A DNA stretch of 64,000 nt from contig NZ_FOYL01000009.1 of the NCBI RefSeq assembly GCF_900115955.1, positions 248,001-312,000 on the forward strand, written 5' to 3'. The stretch's first letter is position 1. Each line of letters begins with the position of its first letter. Below the pieces are notes generated by a model. That model was not told the DNA's origin. It saw only the letters and a program-made list of their open reading frames with translations, and searched no databases. Origin of the DNA: Lentzea waywayandensis (lineage in GTDB: Bacteria > Actinomycetota > Actinomycetes > Mycobacteriales > Pseudonocardiaceae). A program made the translations under genes and the position numbers. Of this stretch, positions 1-7,845 are shown piece after piece.

Positions 1-392
1 ACGAGATCCCTTATACCGCAGGCGATGTGCTCTTCCACGAGGATGACGAGGCGCACGGCGTGTTCCTGGTCGCGGCCGGGCAGATCGAGATCGACTTCGG
101 TGGCATCTACGAACGCGCGGTGCTCGGCTGTGGCGCGTTGCTCGGTCACTACGACATGTTCTTCAACGCCCGCACCACGTCGGTGACGGCGCTGACCGAC
201 GACGTCGTGGTGTTCTACCTCGATCACTACCGCTATCAGAGCTTCCTGTACGCCTTCCCCGACGTGATGATGCTGATGCTCTCGGACCTCGTGACGAGGT
301 GGGAGCAGTTGGAGAGCGTGCTCGGCGCCGCGACCCTGCCGAAAATGAGTGGAGCGGTGCCGCTTCGGGTCGCTACCTTCCTGCCTGACTGA
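1..392 (+). CDS. Cyclic nucleotide-binding domain protein, 5' end outside window
   Basis: The reading frame is open from base 3 to the stop at 390-392, so the gene begins before the window. The visible 129 or so residues read as a cNMP-binding (Crp/Fnr-type) beta-barrel: a YxAGDVLF strand, then FLVAAGQIEI, a glycine-rich turn, a GxLLGHYDMF segment in the phosphate-binding-cassette region, and a final helix with LSDLVTRWEQLESV. The protein stops soon after that helix, so no C-terminal helix-turn-helix follows; the domain either stands alone or ends a larger protein. The usual Arg of the cAMP-binding cassette is not seen, so ligand binding is uncertain. Function is not assignable from this fragment. 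Confidence 0.7.
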   Translation, partial: EIPYTAGDVLFHEDDEAHGVFLVAAGQIEIDFGGIYERAVLGCGALLGHYDMFFNARTTSVTALTDDVVVFYLDHYRYQSFLYAFPDVMMLMLSDLVTRWEQLESVLGAATLPKMSGAVPLRVATFLPD

Positions 393-522
393 ATCGTCGA
401 GGCTGGGACGTGCCGTTGTACACCGTGTGAGACCTCCCCAAGCACTTGGTTTTCGTTGCGCGACGCGTTCTTGAGCGCCGCGCTCCTCTTGCTGCGGTCT
501 TCTCACCGATCGGTGTACTGCT

Positions 523-1071
523 GTGCTCATCACCTGGGCTGTCGTGCCCACCTGTCTTCCCCTGGTCCGCCGTCGTTGTCACGTGTGCGCCGCCGATCGC
601 TTCCGGGCGAGCGGCAAGTTCCGCGTCAACGCCAACCACAAGGTCCTCGACGCCTGGCTCCTCGTCCTCTGCACGGGGTGCGGGGACACGGCCAAGCTCA
701 CGATCTTCGAGCGGGCGCACGTCCGTTCCGTCCGGCCCGCGTTGCTGGATCGGCTGCACTCCAACGACCTGACTCTCGTGCCCGAACTGTTGCAGGATCC
801 CGTTCTGCAGCACCGCAACCGCGTCTCCCTCGACTGGGAGGGGGCGTGGCGGCTCGACACCGGCGGGTCCGATCACCTCGAACAGGAGGTGATCGACGTG
901 TCGGTGCGGTTCGCGGCACGGATTCCGCTGCGGCCGGTGCGGCTGATCGCGGACGCGTGCGGGCTGTCGCGGGCCGAGGTCGAGCGGCTGATCGTCGAGG
1001 GGAAGGTCGTGTCGGCGATCCGGTTGACCGGCAAGGTCTCCGGCGACTTCACCTTCACGCTCAAACGCTGA
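523..1071 (+). CDS. DUF1062 family protein
   Basis: A 182-residue protein matching the DUF1062 family, which is common in actinomycetes and has no established function. Two CxxC knuckles (C19/C22 and C50/C53) form a probable zinc ribbon around a conserved RFRASGKFRVNANHK stretch, followed by a helical middle and a C-terminal S4-like segment (RPVRLIADACGLSRAEVERLIVEGKV) that could bind RNA. The start is GTG at 523; no stronger start lies downstream before the first CxxC. It is convergent with the LysR gene and overlaps its 3' end by 11 bp. The preceding 130 bp (393-522) hold nothing I recognise. Confidence 0.8.
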   Translation: MLITWAVVPTCLPLVRRRCHVCAADRFRASGKFRVNANHKVLDAWLLVLCTGCGDTAKLTIFERAHVRSVRPALLDRLHSNDLTLVPELLQDPVLQHRNRVSLDWEGAWRLDTGGSDHLEQEVIDVSVRFAARIPLRPVRLIADACGLSRAEVERLIVEGKVVSAIRLTGKVSGDFTFTLKR

Positions 1072-1924
1072 ACGTCCGCGTCAGTGCGGCCAGTACGGCG
1101 GCCACGCCCGGAGGATCGGGCGGGTCGCCGTACGTCGCGGCGTGGATCTGGCGGTGGAAGCCTTTCAGCTCGGTGGCGTGCACGTCCGGCCGTCGATGAG
1201 CCTGCAAACCCAGTCCTGGCAGGATCGCGACGCCCGCTCCCGCTGCGACGAGGGCCTGGACGACCACCATGTCGTCGCTGTGCGACGAGACGCGGGGCGT
1301 GAAGCCCTCGCTGCGGCACACCGTTTCCAGCTCCTCCTGGCACGCGTCGCACCCACCGATCCACGCGGAGTGCCGGTGGTCCGCGAGGCTGTCGTCCGGC
1401 TGCCGGCTGATCAGGTGGATCGGGTCGTCACCGAGGTGCACGAACCGGAAGCCTTCCTCGACCGGGGTGTCCGCGTGCCGGAAGACGAGGGCGATCTCGA
1501 TCTCGCCGTGCCGCAGCATCTGCAACGCCTCGACCGGATGCCGTTCGACCAGGCTGAGCTCGAGTCCGGGATGCTTCTCGGCCAGGGCGGCGGCGGCCTT
1601 CGGGACGATCGTCGCGGCGGCGGAGGCGTTGGCGGCCAGCCTGACCCGTCCCGACTGAAGGCCTACCTGCGCGGCCAGTTCGGTGGTGGCGGCATCGACG
1701 CGGCCCATGATCTCGGCCGCGCGGGCCGCCAGCAGTCGTCCTTCCGGCGTCAGGCGAATCCCGCGGCCGATCCGCTGCACGAGCTTCACGCCCGTCTCCG
1801 CCTCCAGCCTCGCCAGGTGATGGCTCACCGACGGCTGGGAGTAGTGCAGTTGCTTGGCCGCTTCGGTCACCGAGCCGTGCCGGGCCACCGCCGCCAGCAC
1901 CTTGAGGTGCACCAGGCTGAGCAT
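1061..1924 (-). CDS. LysR-family transcriptional regulator
   Basis: A 287-residue LysR-type regulator of normal length. The N-terminal winged HTH is clear (residues 1-60: SLVHLKVLAAVARHGSVTEA, then the recognition region with SQPSVSHHLARLE), followed by the linker helix and a LysR substrate-binding domain from about residue 88. It is divergent from the RibD-C/DHFR-like reductase starting at 1999, with 74 bp between them, the classic arrangement for a LysR regulator acting on its neighbour. The effector is unknown. I did not find a convincing T-N11-A box in the short intergenic region, so the regulatory link rests on position. Confidence 0.9.
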   Translation of the reverse strand: MLSLVHLKVLAAVARHGSVTEAAKQLHYSQPSVSHHLARLEAETGVKLVQRIGRGIRLTPEGRLLAARAAEIMGRVDAATTELAAQVGLQSGRVRLAANASAAATIVPKAAAALAEKHPGLELSLVERHPVEALQMLRHGEIEIALVFRHADTPVEEGFRFVHLGDDPIHLISRQPDDSLADHRHSAWIGGCDACQEELETVCRSEGFTPRVSSHSDDMVVVQALVAAGAGVAILPGLGLQAHRRPDVHATELKGFHRQIHAATYGDPPDPPGVAAVLAALTRTFSV

Positions 1925-1998
1925 TCATCAAGGCTATCAATGAGAACGCCGGGCTTTTGGCATTGGACGTCATGGATAGGCCGGGCCACGCTGGGTTC

Positions 1999-2604
1999 AT
2001 GACCAAGGTGACGTGTGATCTCTCGATCTCCCTCGACGGCTACGCGGCGGGACACGGCCAGACCGAGGACCGGCCGTTCGGCGAGGACGGCGGCGACGGC
2101 TGGGGCAGCGAGCTGCACGCGTGGATGGAGGATCCCGACGAGCGGACGTGGCAGATGGACCGTCTCGCCGAGACGAAGGCGTTCATCATGGGGCGCAACA
2201 TGTTCGGCCCGGTCCGCGGTTCGTGGGACCGTGCGTGGAACGGCTGGTGGGGCGACAACCCGCCGTACCACGCGCCGGTCTTCGTGCTCACCCACCACGC
2301 GCGCGAGCCGCAGCCGATGGAGGGCGGCACGACGTTCCACTTCGTGACCGAGGGCATCGCGGCGGCGTTCAAGCTCGCCCGCGAGGTGGCGGGGAACGGC
2401 AACATCTCCATCCACGGCGGCGCCTCCACGATCAACCAGTACCTGACGGCGGGCCTGATCGACGAGCTGCGGCTGCGGATCGTGCCGATCACGCTCGGCG
2501 CCGGCACGCGGCTGTTCGACGGCGTTCCCGGGCTGAACCTGGAGCAGGTCGACTCCCGGGCGGGTGCCGCGTTCACGCATGTGACGTATCGGGTCGTGCG
2601 CTGA
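1999..2604 (+). CDS. RibD C-terminal / dihydrofolate reductase-like protein
   Basis: A 201-residue protein of the RibD-C (DHFR-fold) group, not a classical folate DHFR. It opens with MTKVTCDLSISLDGYAAG, the typical first strand of these stand-alone NADPH-dependent reductase-like proteins, and keeps the GRNMFGP and GNGNISIHGGASTINQYL (nucleotide-binding) segments and the late strand with LGAGTRLFDG. An upstream in-frame start at 1957 or 1969 is possible, but 1999 puts Met directly before the conserved first strand. The substrate is unknown; family members are often annotated 'dihydrofolate reductase family'. It is divergent from the LysR gene, which probably controls it. Confidence 0.85.
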   Translation: MTKVTCDLSISLDGYAAGHGQTEDRPFGEDGGDGWGSELHAWMEDPDERTWQMDRLAETKAFIMGRNMFGPVRGSWDRAWNGWWGDNPPYHAPVFVLTHHAREPQPMEGGTTFHFVTEGIAAAFKLAREVAGNGNISIHGGASTINQYLTAGLIDELRLRIVPITLGAGTRLFDGVPGLNLEQVDSRAGAAFTHVTYRVVR

Positions 2605-2648
2605 TTGGCGTCTTGATCGCTCCACATCGCCAGGCCAAGGTGAGGAAG

Positions 2649-2664
2649 GTTCAGGTACCTGAAC
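2649..2664. promoter_or_regulatory. Perfect 16-bp palindrome upstream of GH31 gene
   Basis: GTTCAGGTACCTGAAC is a perfect inverted repeat ending 36 bp before the GH31 start codon. Its position suggests a repressor operator or activator site; the cognate regulator is not obvious, since the nearest regulator (GntR, convergent downstream) sits at a quite different operator. Confidence 0.5.
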
Positions 2665-2700
2665 ACCTCGGAAGCCGACGGCGTCAGACGAGGAGCACGA

Positions 2701-5685
2701 ATGCGGAAACGCACGACGATCGTCCCTCTGCTTGCCCTGCTGAGCCTGGCCCTCCCCACTCCCGCGACCGCCCAGCCGAACGGCACGGTCACCTCGGGGC
2801 AGGCCAGGTTCCAGATCCTCTCCCCCACCCTGATCCGGTCCGAGTTCGCCGGGGACCGCCGCTTCGAAGACCAGGGCACTTACAACGTTGTAAATCGCAC
2901 CTTCCCCCGCACGGCCTACTCCTCACGGGTCGCCGACGGCTGGCTCACCATCACCACCTCGGCCCTGACCGTGCGCTACCGCGTGGGCTCCGGGCCGTTC
3001 CGCGCGGACAACCTCGAGATCAAGACGGCCGGCACGACCGCGTCCCCGTGGCGGCGGGTGGTCTGTGCGACCGGGCAGCTGTGCGAGGCTGAGGACCAGC
3101 ATCGCGAGGGCGTGCTGGTCGCGGCCGACCATCCCGGGTCCACCGGCGCCGGGTTCGCCGCCGGGTTCTCCTACACCAACAACGGGATCACGGCGACCGT
3201 CCGCGCTTCGAGTGCGGGCAGGCACCGGGTGGTCGTGAAGTACGCGAACGGGCGGGGTGGCGACGGCAAGCACGAGAACCGCACGCTCGGGCTCGGTGTC
3301 GACGGGCAGGCTCCCCGCCAGATCACGCTTCCGGCGACCGCGGACTGGAACGCCTGGCAGCAGGTCTCCACGGACGTCGACCTCTCGGCGGGCGAACACC
3401 GCATCTCGTTGACGCGAGGCGCCGCCGACTCGGGCAACGTCAACGTCGACAGCCTCGCGCTGCTCACCGCGGACCAGGCCTATCCCAGTGTGAGGGCCAT
3501 CGACGACTGCCGGTTCGGCACGAGCTGCGAGGCCGAGAACGGCGTGGTGACCGGCGCGGCCAAGATCGCCGTCGAGCACGCCGGGTTCGCGGGTACCGGG
3601 TTCGTCGCCGAACTCGTCGGGGGCACGCGGCTGAGCCAGCGCGTCACCAGCGTGCCGGCGGCGGGCACGTATCCGGTGGTGCTGCGCTACGCCAACGGTG
3701 TCGGCGGCGACGGCAGGCACGAGCCGCGGACAGTGCTGCTCAACGGGCAGGCGATCACGTTGCCCGTCACGGCGAACTGGGCGACGTGGGCCACGGCGAC
3801 GGCGCAGATCCCGTTGCCCGCGGGCACTTCCGACCTCACCGTCACGTGTCCCGACTCCGGCTGTCACGTCAACCTGGACACCATCGGGATCAACGCGTCG
3901 GCGCAGCACCTGGCGCTCGGCGGCTACCGGCGCTCGCTCGACGGGTACACCGGCACCAACGGCGATCCCCAGCTGACCCCGGGCCTGTTGTACCGCGACG
4001 GCTGGTACCTGCTGGACGACACGACCTCCGCCCTGCGCAACGGGACCCCGCGAGCGGATCGGGGTGCGCAGCCGTACCAGGACGGGTACGTGTTCGGTTA
4101 CGGCCAGAACTACAAGACCGCGCTCGGTGATCTCACGGCGCTGACCGGTGGGCCGAAGTTGTTGCCGCGCTGGGCTTACGGCGTCTGGTACTCGGAGTAC
4201 ATCGACCGGACCGCCGCCGACTACCGCGACCGCATCCTGCCCGCGTTCCGGCAGCACGGGGTGCCGCTGGACGTCCTGGTGGTCGACACCGACTTCAAGG
4301 CCGGCAACACCTGGAACGGCTGGCAGATGGACCGGTCGAAGTTCCCCGACCCACAAGGGTTCCTGGACTGGGCACACGGCGAAGGCCTGCACAGCACGTT
4401 GAACATCCACCCGAGCATCCAGGGCAGCGATCCGGACTTCGCCCGCGCGCAGGCGACCGCGAAGGGCAAGCTGGCCAAGGGTTCCTGCACGGACTGCTAC
4501 GTGTTCGACTGGGCCGACCCCGACCAGCTGCGTGCCTATCTCGAACTGCACCGGAGCATGCCGACCGACTTCTGGTGGCTCGACTGGTGCTGTGACGGAT
4601 CGGGATCGTCGTTGCGCGGCGTCGCGCCGGACTCGTGGATCAACGAGCAGTACACGAAGATCGGCTCGTTCGCGTTCTCGCGCGGGTTCGGGTCGCTGCA
4701 GGCGGGCGGGTACAGCGGGTCCGGTCCGTTGCCGACCGGGCCGTGGGCGGAGAAGCGCACGACCCTGCACTTCACCGGCGACACCTCGTCGACGTGGGGC
4801 ACGTTGAAGGGGACGATCGGCTACACGTCGGCCGAGGGTGTGTCGACCGGGATGTCGAACATCAGCCACGACATCGGCGGCCACAACGACACCACCGGCC
4901 TGCGCGGGTCGGAGACGTACCTGGACAACGGCCAGGTCCGTTACACCACCAAGATGCCGGACGACATGTATGCGCGGTGGGTGCAGCTGGGCGCGTTCCA
5001 GCCGATCACGCGACTGCACAGCAACCACGGCGACCGGTTGCCGTGGCAGTACGGTCCTGCCGCGCAGGCGTCGGCGACGAAGTTCCTGAACCTGCGCGAA
5101 CGGCTCGTGCCGTACATCTACTCGGTGGCCGAGCAGGCTCAGCGAACGGGTGTTCCTCTGGTGCGTCCGGCCTACCTGGAGTATCCGGGCAGTCCGGAGG
5201 CGTACTCCACAGTGGACAGCCAGTTCCTGCTCGGGCCGGACGTGCTGGTCGCGCCGATCACCACGCCCGGTGACGTCGGCGAGACGCGGGTCTGGTTCCC
5301 GCCCGGCCAGTGGACCGACTACTTCACCGGAAAGGTCTATCAGGGCAACACCTGGGCCACTGTCAGCGCGGGCTGGGACATCATGCCGGTGTTCCTGCGC
5401 GCGGGCGGCATGCTGGTCGAACGCAGTGCTGACGTGGCGAACGACGTCCAGAACCCGTCCGGCCCGCTGACCGTGCACGTGACGGCCGGTGCGAAGGGCG
5501 AGTTCACGCTCTACGAAGACGGCGGACGCACGCGGATCATCCAGCACGGCGACACGATCGTCCTGCTGTCCGGCAAGGTGACCAAGCGGGACTGGAAGTT
5601 CGTCGTGCACAAGGCGGACGGGTCCAGCCACGTCGTGCAGGCGCGCAACTCGCCGGCCGTGGTCAGTCTTCGGGCACCCAGGTGA
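2701..5685 (+). CDS. Secreted GH31-family glycosidase with two embedded CBMs
   Basis: A 994-residue secreted glycoside hydrolase (alpha-glucosidase/alpha-xylosidase superfamily). A Sec signal peptide (about residues 1-25, ending PATAQ) follows a good RBS (GAGGAGCACGA). The GH31 barrel runs from about residue 480 to 790. The nucleophile Asp is D628 in FWWLDW and the acid/base Asp is D694 in HFTGDTSSTW. Two CBM6/35-like modules are inserted before the barrel, each opening with a CEAE motif (near residues 128 and 278) and each having RYANG/KYANG-GGDGKHE-type strands and a closing NVDSL or NLDTIG strand. Substrate cannot be fixed from sequence. The gene converges on the GntR gene and overlaps its 3' end by 23 bp. 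Confidence 0.9.
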   Translation: MRKRTTIVPLLALLSLALPTPATAQPNGTVTSGQARFQILSPTLIRSEFAGDRRFEDQGTYNVVNRTFPRTAYSSRVADGWLTITTSALTVRYRVGSGPFRADNLEIKTAGTTASPWRRVVCATGQLCEAEDQHREGVLVAADHPGSTGAGFAAGFSYTNNGITATVRASSAGRHRVVVKYANGRGGDGKHENRTLGLGVDGQAPRQITLPATADWNAWQQVSTDVDLSAGEHRISLTRGAADSGNVNVDSLALLTADQAYPSVRAIDDCRFGTSCEAENGVVTGAAKIAVEHAGFAGTGFVAELVGGTRLSQRVTSVPAAGTYPVVLRYANGVGGDGRHEPRTVLLNGQAITLPVTANWATWATATAQIPLPAGTSDLTVTCPDSGCHVNLDTIGINASAQHLALGGYRRSLDGYTGTNGDPQLTPGLLYRDGWYLLDDTTSALRNGTPRADRGAQPYQDGYVFGYGQNYKTALGDLTALTGGPKLLPRWAYGVWYSEYIDRTAADYRDRILPAFRQHGVPLDVLVVDTDFKAGNTWNGWQMDRSKFPDPQGFLDWAHGEGLHSTLNIHPSIQGSDPDFARAQATAKGKLAKGSCTDCYVFDWADPDQLRAYLELHRSMPTDFWWLDWCCDGSGSSLRGVAPDSWINEQYTKIGSFAFSRGFGSLQAGGYSGSGPLPTGPWAEKRTTLHFTGDTSSTWGTLKGTIGYTSAEGVSTGMSNISHDIGGHNDTTGLRGSETYLDNGQVRYTTKMPDDMYARWVQLGAFQPITRLHSNHGDRLPWQYGPAAQASATKFLNLRERLVPYIYSVAEQAQRTGVPLVRPAYLEYPGSPEAYSTVDSQFLLGPDVLVAPITTPGDVGETRVWFPPGQWTDYFTGKVYQGNTWATVSAGWDIMPVFLRAGGMLVERSADVANDVQNPSGPLTVHVTAGAKGEFTLYEDGGRTRIIQHGDTIVLLSGKVTKRDWKFVVHKADGSSHVVQARNSPAVVSLRAPR

Positions 5686-6364
5686 GCAGCCGGACCTTCG
5701 CGACGGTGCGCACGTGCTTGCGCATCGCCGCCGCGGCCTTCTTCGCGTCCCCCGCGGCGATGGCCTCGTAGATCGCCGTGTGCTGCGCCAGCGACCGGGA
5801 CGGGCGCCCCGGCTGGCGCAGCGACTCGGTGCGGCTCTCGGTGATCTGCTCGGCGATGGTCTTCATGAACTCGGCGAGCAGCGAGCTGTGCGCGGCGGCG
5901 GTGACGGCGGCGTGGAAGCGGCGATCCCCTTCCACGCCGTTGTCGCCGTCAGCGATCTCGTCGCGCATGAAGTCCAGCGCCGCGCGGATGGTCTCCAGCT
6001 CGGCGTCGGTGCGGCGTTCGGCGGCGAGCTCTGCCAGCTTGGTCTCCAGCGCCTCGCGGGCCTCCAGCACCTCGGGGAGGCGCTTGCGGCGTTCGACGAG
6101 CTGCTCGACCGGCTCGACGTCGAGGGTGTCGCGCACCAGGTACGTGCCGCCGCCGTGCCGGGCCTCGACCAGGCCCTGGACCTCCAGGACCACGATCGCC
6201 TGCTTGACCGACGCGCGGCTCACGCCGAGGCTCGCGGCGAGGTCGCGTTCGGCGGGCAGCCTGTCCCCCGCGCTCAGCCCGGCCTCGATCACGTGCGCGC
6301 GCAGGCGTTCGAGCACCTGCTCGTACAGGCGGGACTTGACCATGGGCCGCAGTGCCTCGGACAT
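5663..6364 (-). CDS. GntR (FadR-type) regulator, probable malonate regulator
   Basis: A 233-residue FadR-subfamily regulator: winged HTH at about residues 10-75 (ERDLAASLGVSRASVKQA and HGGGTYLV) and a C-terminal all-helical FCD ligand domain. It is divergent from the malonate carrier gene, like MatR in rhizobial mat operons, so it probably represses malonate use and senses malonate or malonyl-CoA (inference). An in-frame ATG at 6394 would add 10 residues, but it lies inside the first operator palindrome. I prefer the ATG at 6364 because a TATCCT -10 box (6371-6376, minus strand) lies six bases before it, giving a leaderless mRNA. An ATG at 6343 is also possible. Confidence 0.85.
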   Translation of the reverse strand: MSEALRPMVKSRLYEQVLERLRAHVIEAGLSAGDRLPAERDLAASLGVSRASVKQAIVVLEVQGLVEARHGGGTYLVRDTLDVEPVEQLVERRKRLPEVLEAREALETKLAELAAERRTDAELETIRAALDFMRDEIADGDNGVEGDRRFHAAVTAAAHSSLLAEFMKTIAEQITESRTESLRQPGRPSRSLAQHTAIYEAIAAGDAKKAAAAMRKHVRTVAKVRLLTWVPED

Positions 6365-6370
6365 CGGCCC

Positions 6371-6459
6371 AGGATAACCGGTCAAGTGGCTCATCCACTA
6401 GGCCACCTCTTGACAGCTGCTGGACAGTGGGCGGAAAGTGGCTGAACCACTCGGCCACT
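6371..6459. promoter_or_regulatory. Divergent GntR/matC promoters with paired operators
   Basis: Two inverted repeats share identical arms: AGTGG-N5-CCACT at 6385-6399 and again at 6437-6451, each followed by a GGCCAC tail. Their centres are 52 bp apart, about five helical turns. The first covers the -35 region of the leaderless GntR promoter (-10 TATCCT at 6371-6376, minus strand). The second overlaps the likely -10/start region downstream of a consensus TTGACA (6410-6415) reading toward matC. This is what one expects of an autoregulating repressor acting on both promoters, possibly with looping. Confidence 0.7.
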
Positions 6460-6509
6460 GAGCCAGCTCTGGCCGGCCACTCGGACAATCCCAACGACGG
6501 GAGCCCTGC

Positions 6510-7841
6510 ATGTCCGCCGAACTGATCTCGATACTCGTGCTGGTCGTGGTGTTCGTCATCGCCACGACCAGGTCGATCAACATGGGTGCGCTCGCCTTCG
6601 CCGCGGCCTTCGGGGTCGGCACGCTGGTGGCGGACATGAAGACCGACGACATCTTCAAAGGCTTCCCCGGCTCGTTGTTCGTCGTGCTGGTCGGGGTGAC
6701 GTTCCTGTTCGCCATCGCCCGCGCCAACGGCACCACGGACTGGCTGGTGCACATGGCGATCCGGCTGGTCGGCGGGCGGATCGCGTTGATGCCGTGGGTG
6801 ATGTTCGCGATCACCGGCGTGCTGACGGCGATCGGCGCGGTGAGCCCGGCGGCGGTCGCGATCGTGGCGCCGATCGCGATGGGGTTCGCGGCCAAGTACC
6901 GGATCAGCCCACTCCTGATGGGCGTGATGGTGGTGCACGGCGCGCAGGCCGGCGGCTTCTCCCCCATCAGCATCTACGGCACGATCGTCAACGGCATCGT
7001 GGCCAAGGAAGGCCTGCCGGGCAACGAGATCGTGCTGTTCCTGGCCAGCCTCGTGGTGAACCTGCTGATCGCCGTCGTGGTGTTCGTGGTGCTGGGCGGC
7101 ATGAAGCTGGCGCGGCACCCACTCGACGCGCCCGCGCTGGCCCGCGCCGGTGGTGGCGACGACAGTCTCGGCGGCGGAGTCGGCGACGACGGCGGCAGCG
7201 ACGTGACCAGCGACGTGACCGATGAGGCCGCCGAGCGCGTCGCCCTGACCGCGCCCCGCATCGCCACCCTCGTCGGACTGGCCGCACTCGTCGTGGCGGC
7301 GCTGGTGTTCGACCTCGACGTCGGCCTCGCCGCGATCACGGTCGCCGTGCTGCTCAGCGTGGTGTGGCCGGAGACCTCGAAGCAGGCGATCACCCAGATC
7401 ACGTGGCCGACCGTGCTGCTGATCTGCGGCATCCTCACCTACGTCGCCGTCCTGCAGACGATGGGCACGATCAAGTGGGCGGGCGACTCCGTCGCGAGCG
7501 TCGGCGCTCCCCTGCTCGCGGCCCTGCTGATCTGCTACATCGGCGCGATCGTGTCCGCGTTCGCGTCGTCGGTCGGCATCATGGGCGCGCTGATCCCGCT
7601 GGCCGTGCCGTTCCTGTTGCAGGGCGAGGTCAGCGCCATCGGCCTGATCGCGGCGCTGGCGGTGTCGGCGACCGTGGTCGACGTGAGTCCGTTCTCCACC
7701 AACGGTGCCCTGGTCCTCGCCGGCGCGCAGGACGTCGACCGCGACAAGTTCTTCAAGCAGCTGATGGTCTACGGCGGGATCATGGTCGCGGCAGCGCCGC
7801 CGCTGGTCTGGCTCGCCCTCGTCGTCCCGGGAATCTGGTGA
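6510..7841 (+). CDS. matC: MatC-type malonate/dicarboxylate carrier
   Basis: A 443-residue integral membrane carrier with about 11-12 hydrophobic segments. The N-terminal part (residues 1-150) resembles the dicarboxylate carrier MatC N-terminal domain, including the SPAAVAIVAPIAMGFA segment and the GGFSPISIYGTIVN hairpin. A glycine/aspartate-rich cytoplasmic loop (about residues 210-240) separates two halves, and a second DVSPFSTNGALVLAG hairpin closes the pseudo-repeat. Four bases separate its stop from the matB start. The role, malonate uptake, is assigned from similarity and from the neighbouring malonyl-CoA synthetase. The start at 6510 follows an ACGGGAG RBS. Confidence 0.85.
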   Translation: MSAELISILVLVVVFVIATTRSINMGALAFAAAFGVGTLVADMKTDDIFKGFPGSLFVVLVGVTFLFAIARANGTTDWLVHMAIRLVGGRIALMPWVMFAITGVLTAIGAVSPAAVAIVAPIAMGFAAKYRISPLLMGVMVVHGAQAGGFSPISIYGTIVNGIVAKEGLPGNEIVLFLASLVVNLLIAVVVFVVLGGMKLARHPLDAPALARAGGGDDSLGGGVGDDGGSDVTSDVTDEAAERVALTAPRIATLVGLAALVVAALVFDLDVGLAAITVAVLLSVVWPETSKQAITQITWPTVLLICGILTYVAVLQTMGTIKWAGDSVASVGAPLLAALLICYIGAIVSAFASSVGIMGALIPLAVPFLLQGEVSAIGLIAALAVSATVVDVSPFSTNGALVLAGAQDVDRDKFFKQLMVYGGIMVAAAPPLVWLALVVPGIW

Positions 7842-7845
7842 GTCG

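Noticed and set aside
2923-5631. 902-codon minus-strand ORF opposite the GH31 gene
   Set aside because: It is the antisense shadow of a GC-rich gene. Its composition is Arg/Val/Ala-rich with no domain, while the plus strand has a signal peptide and GH31 active site.
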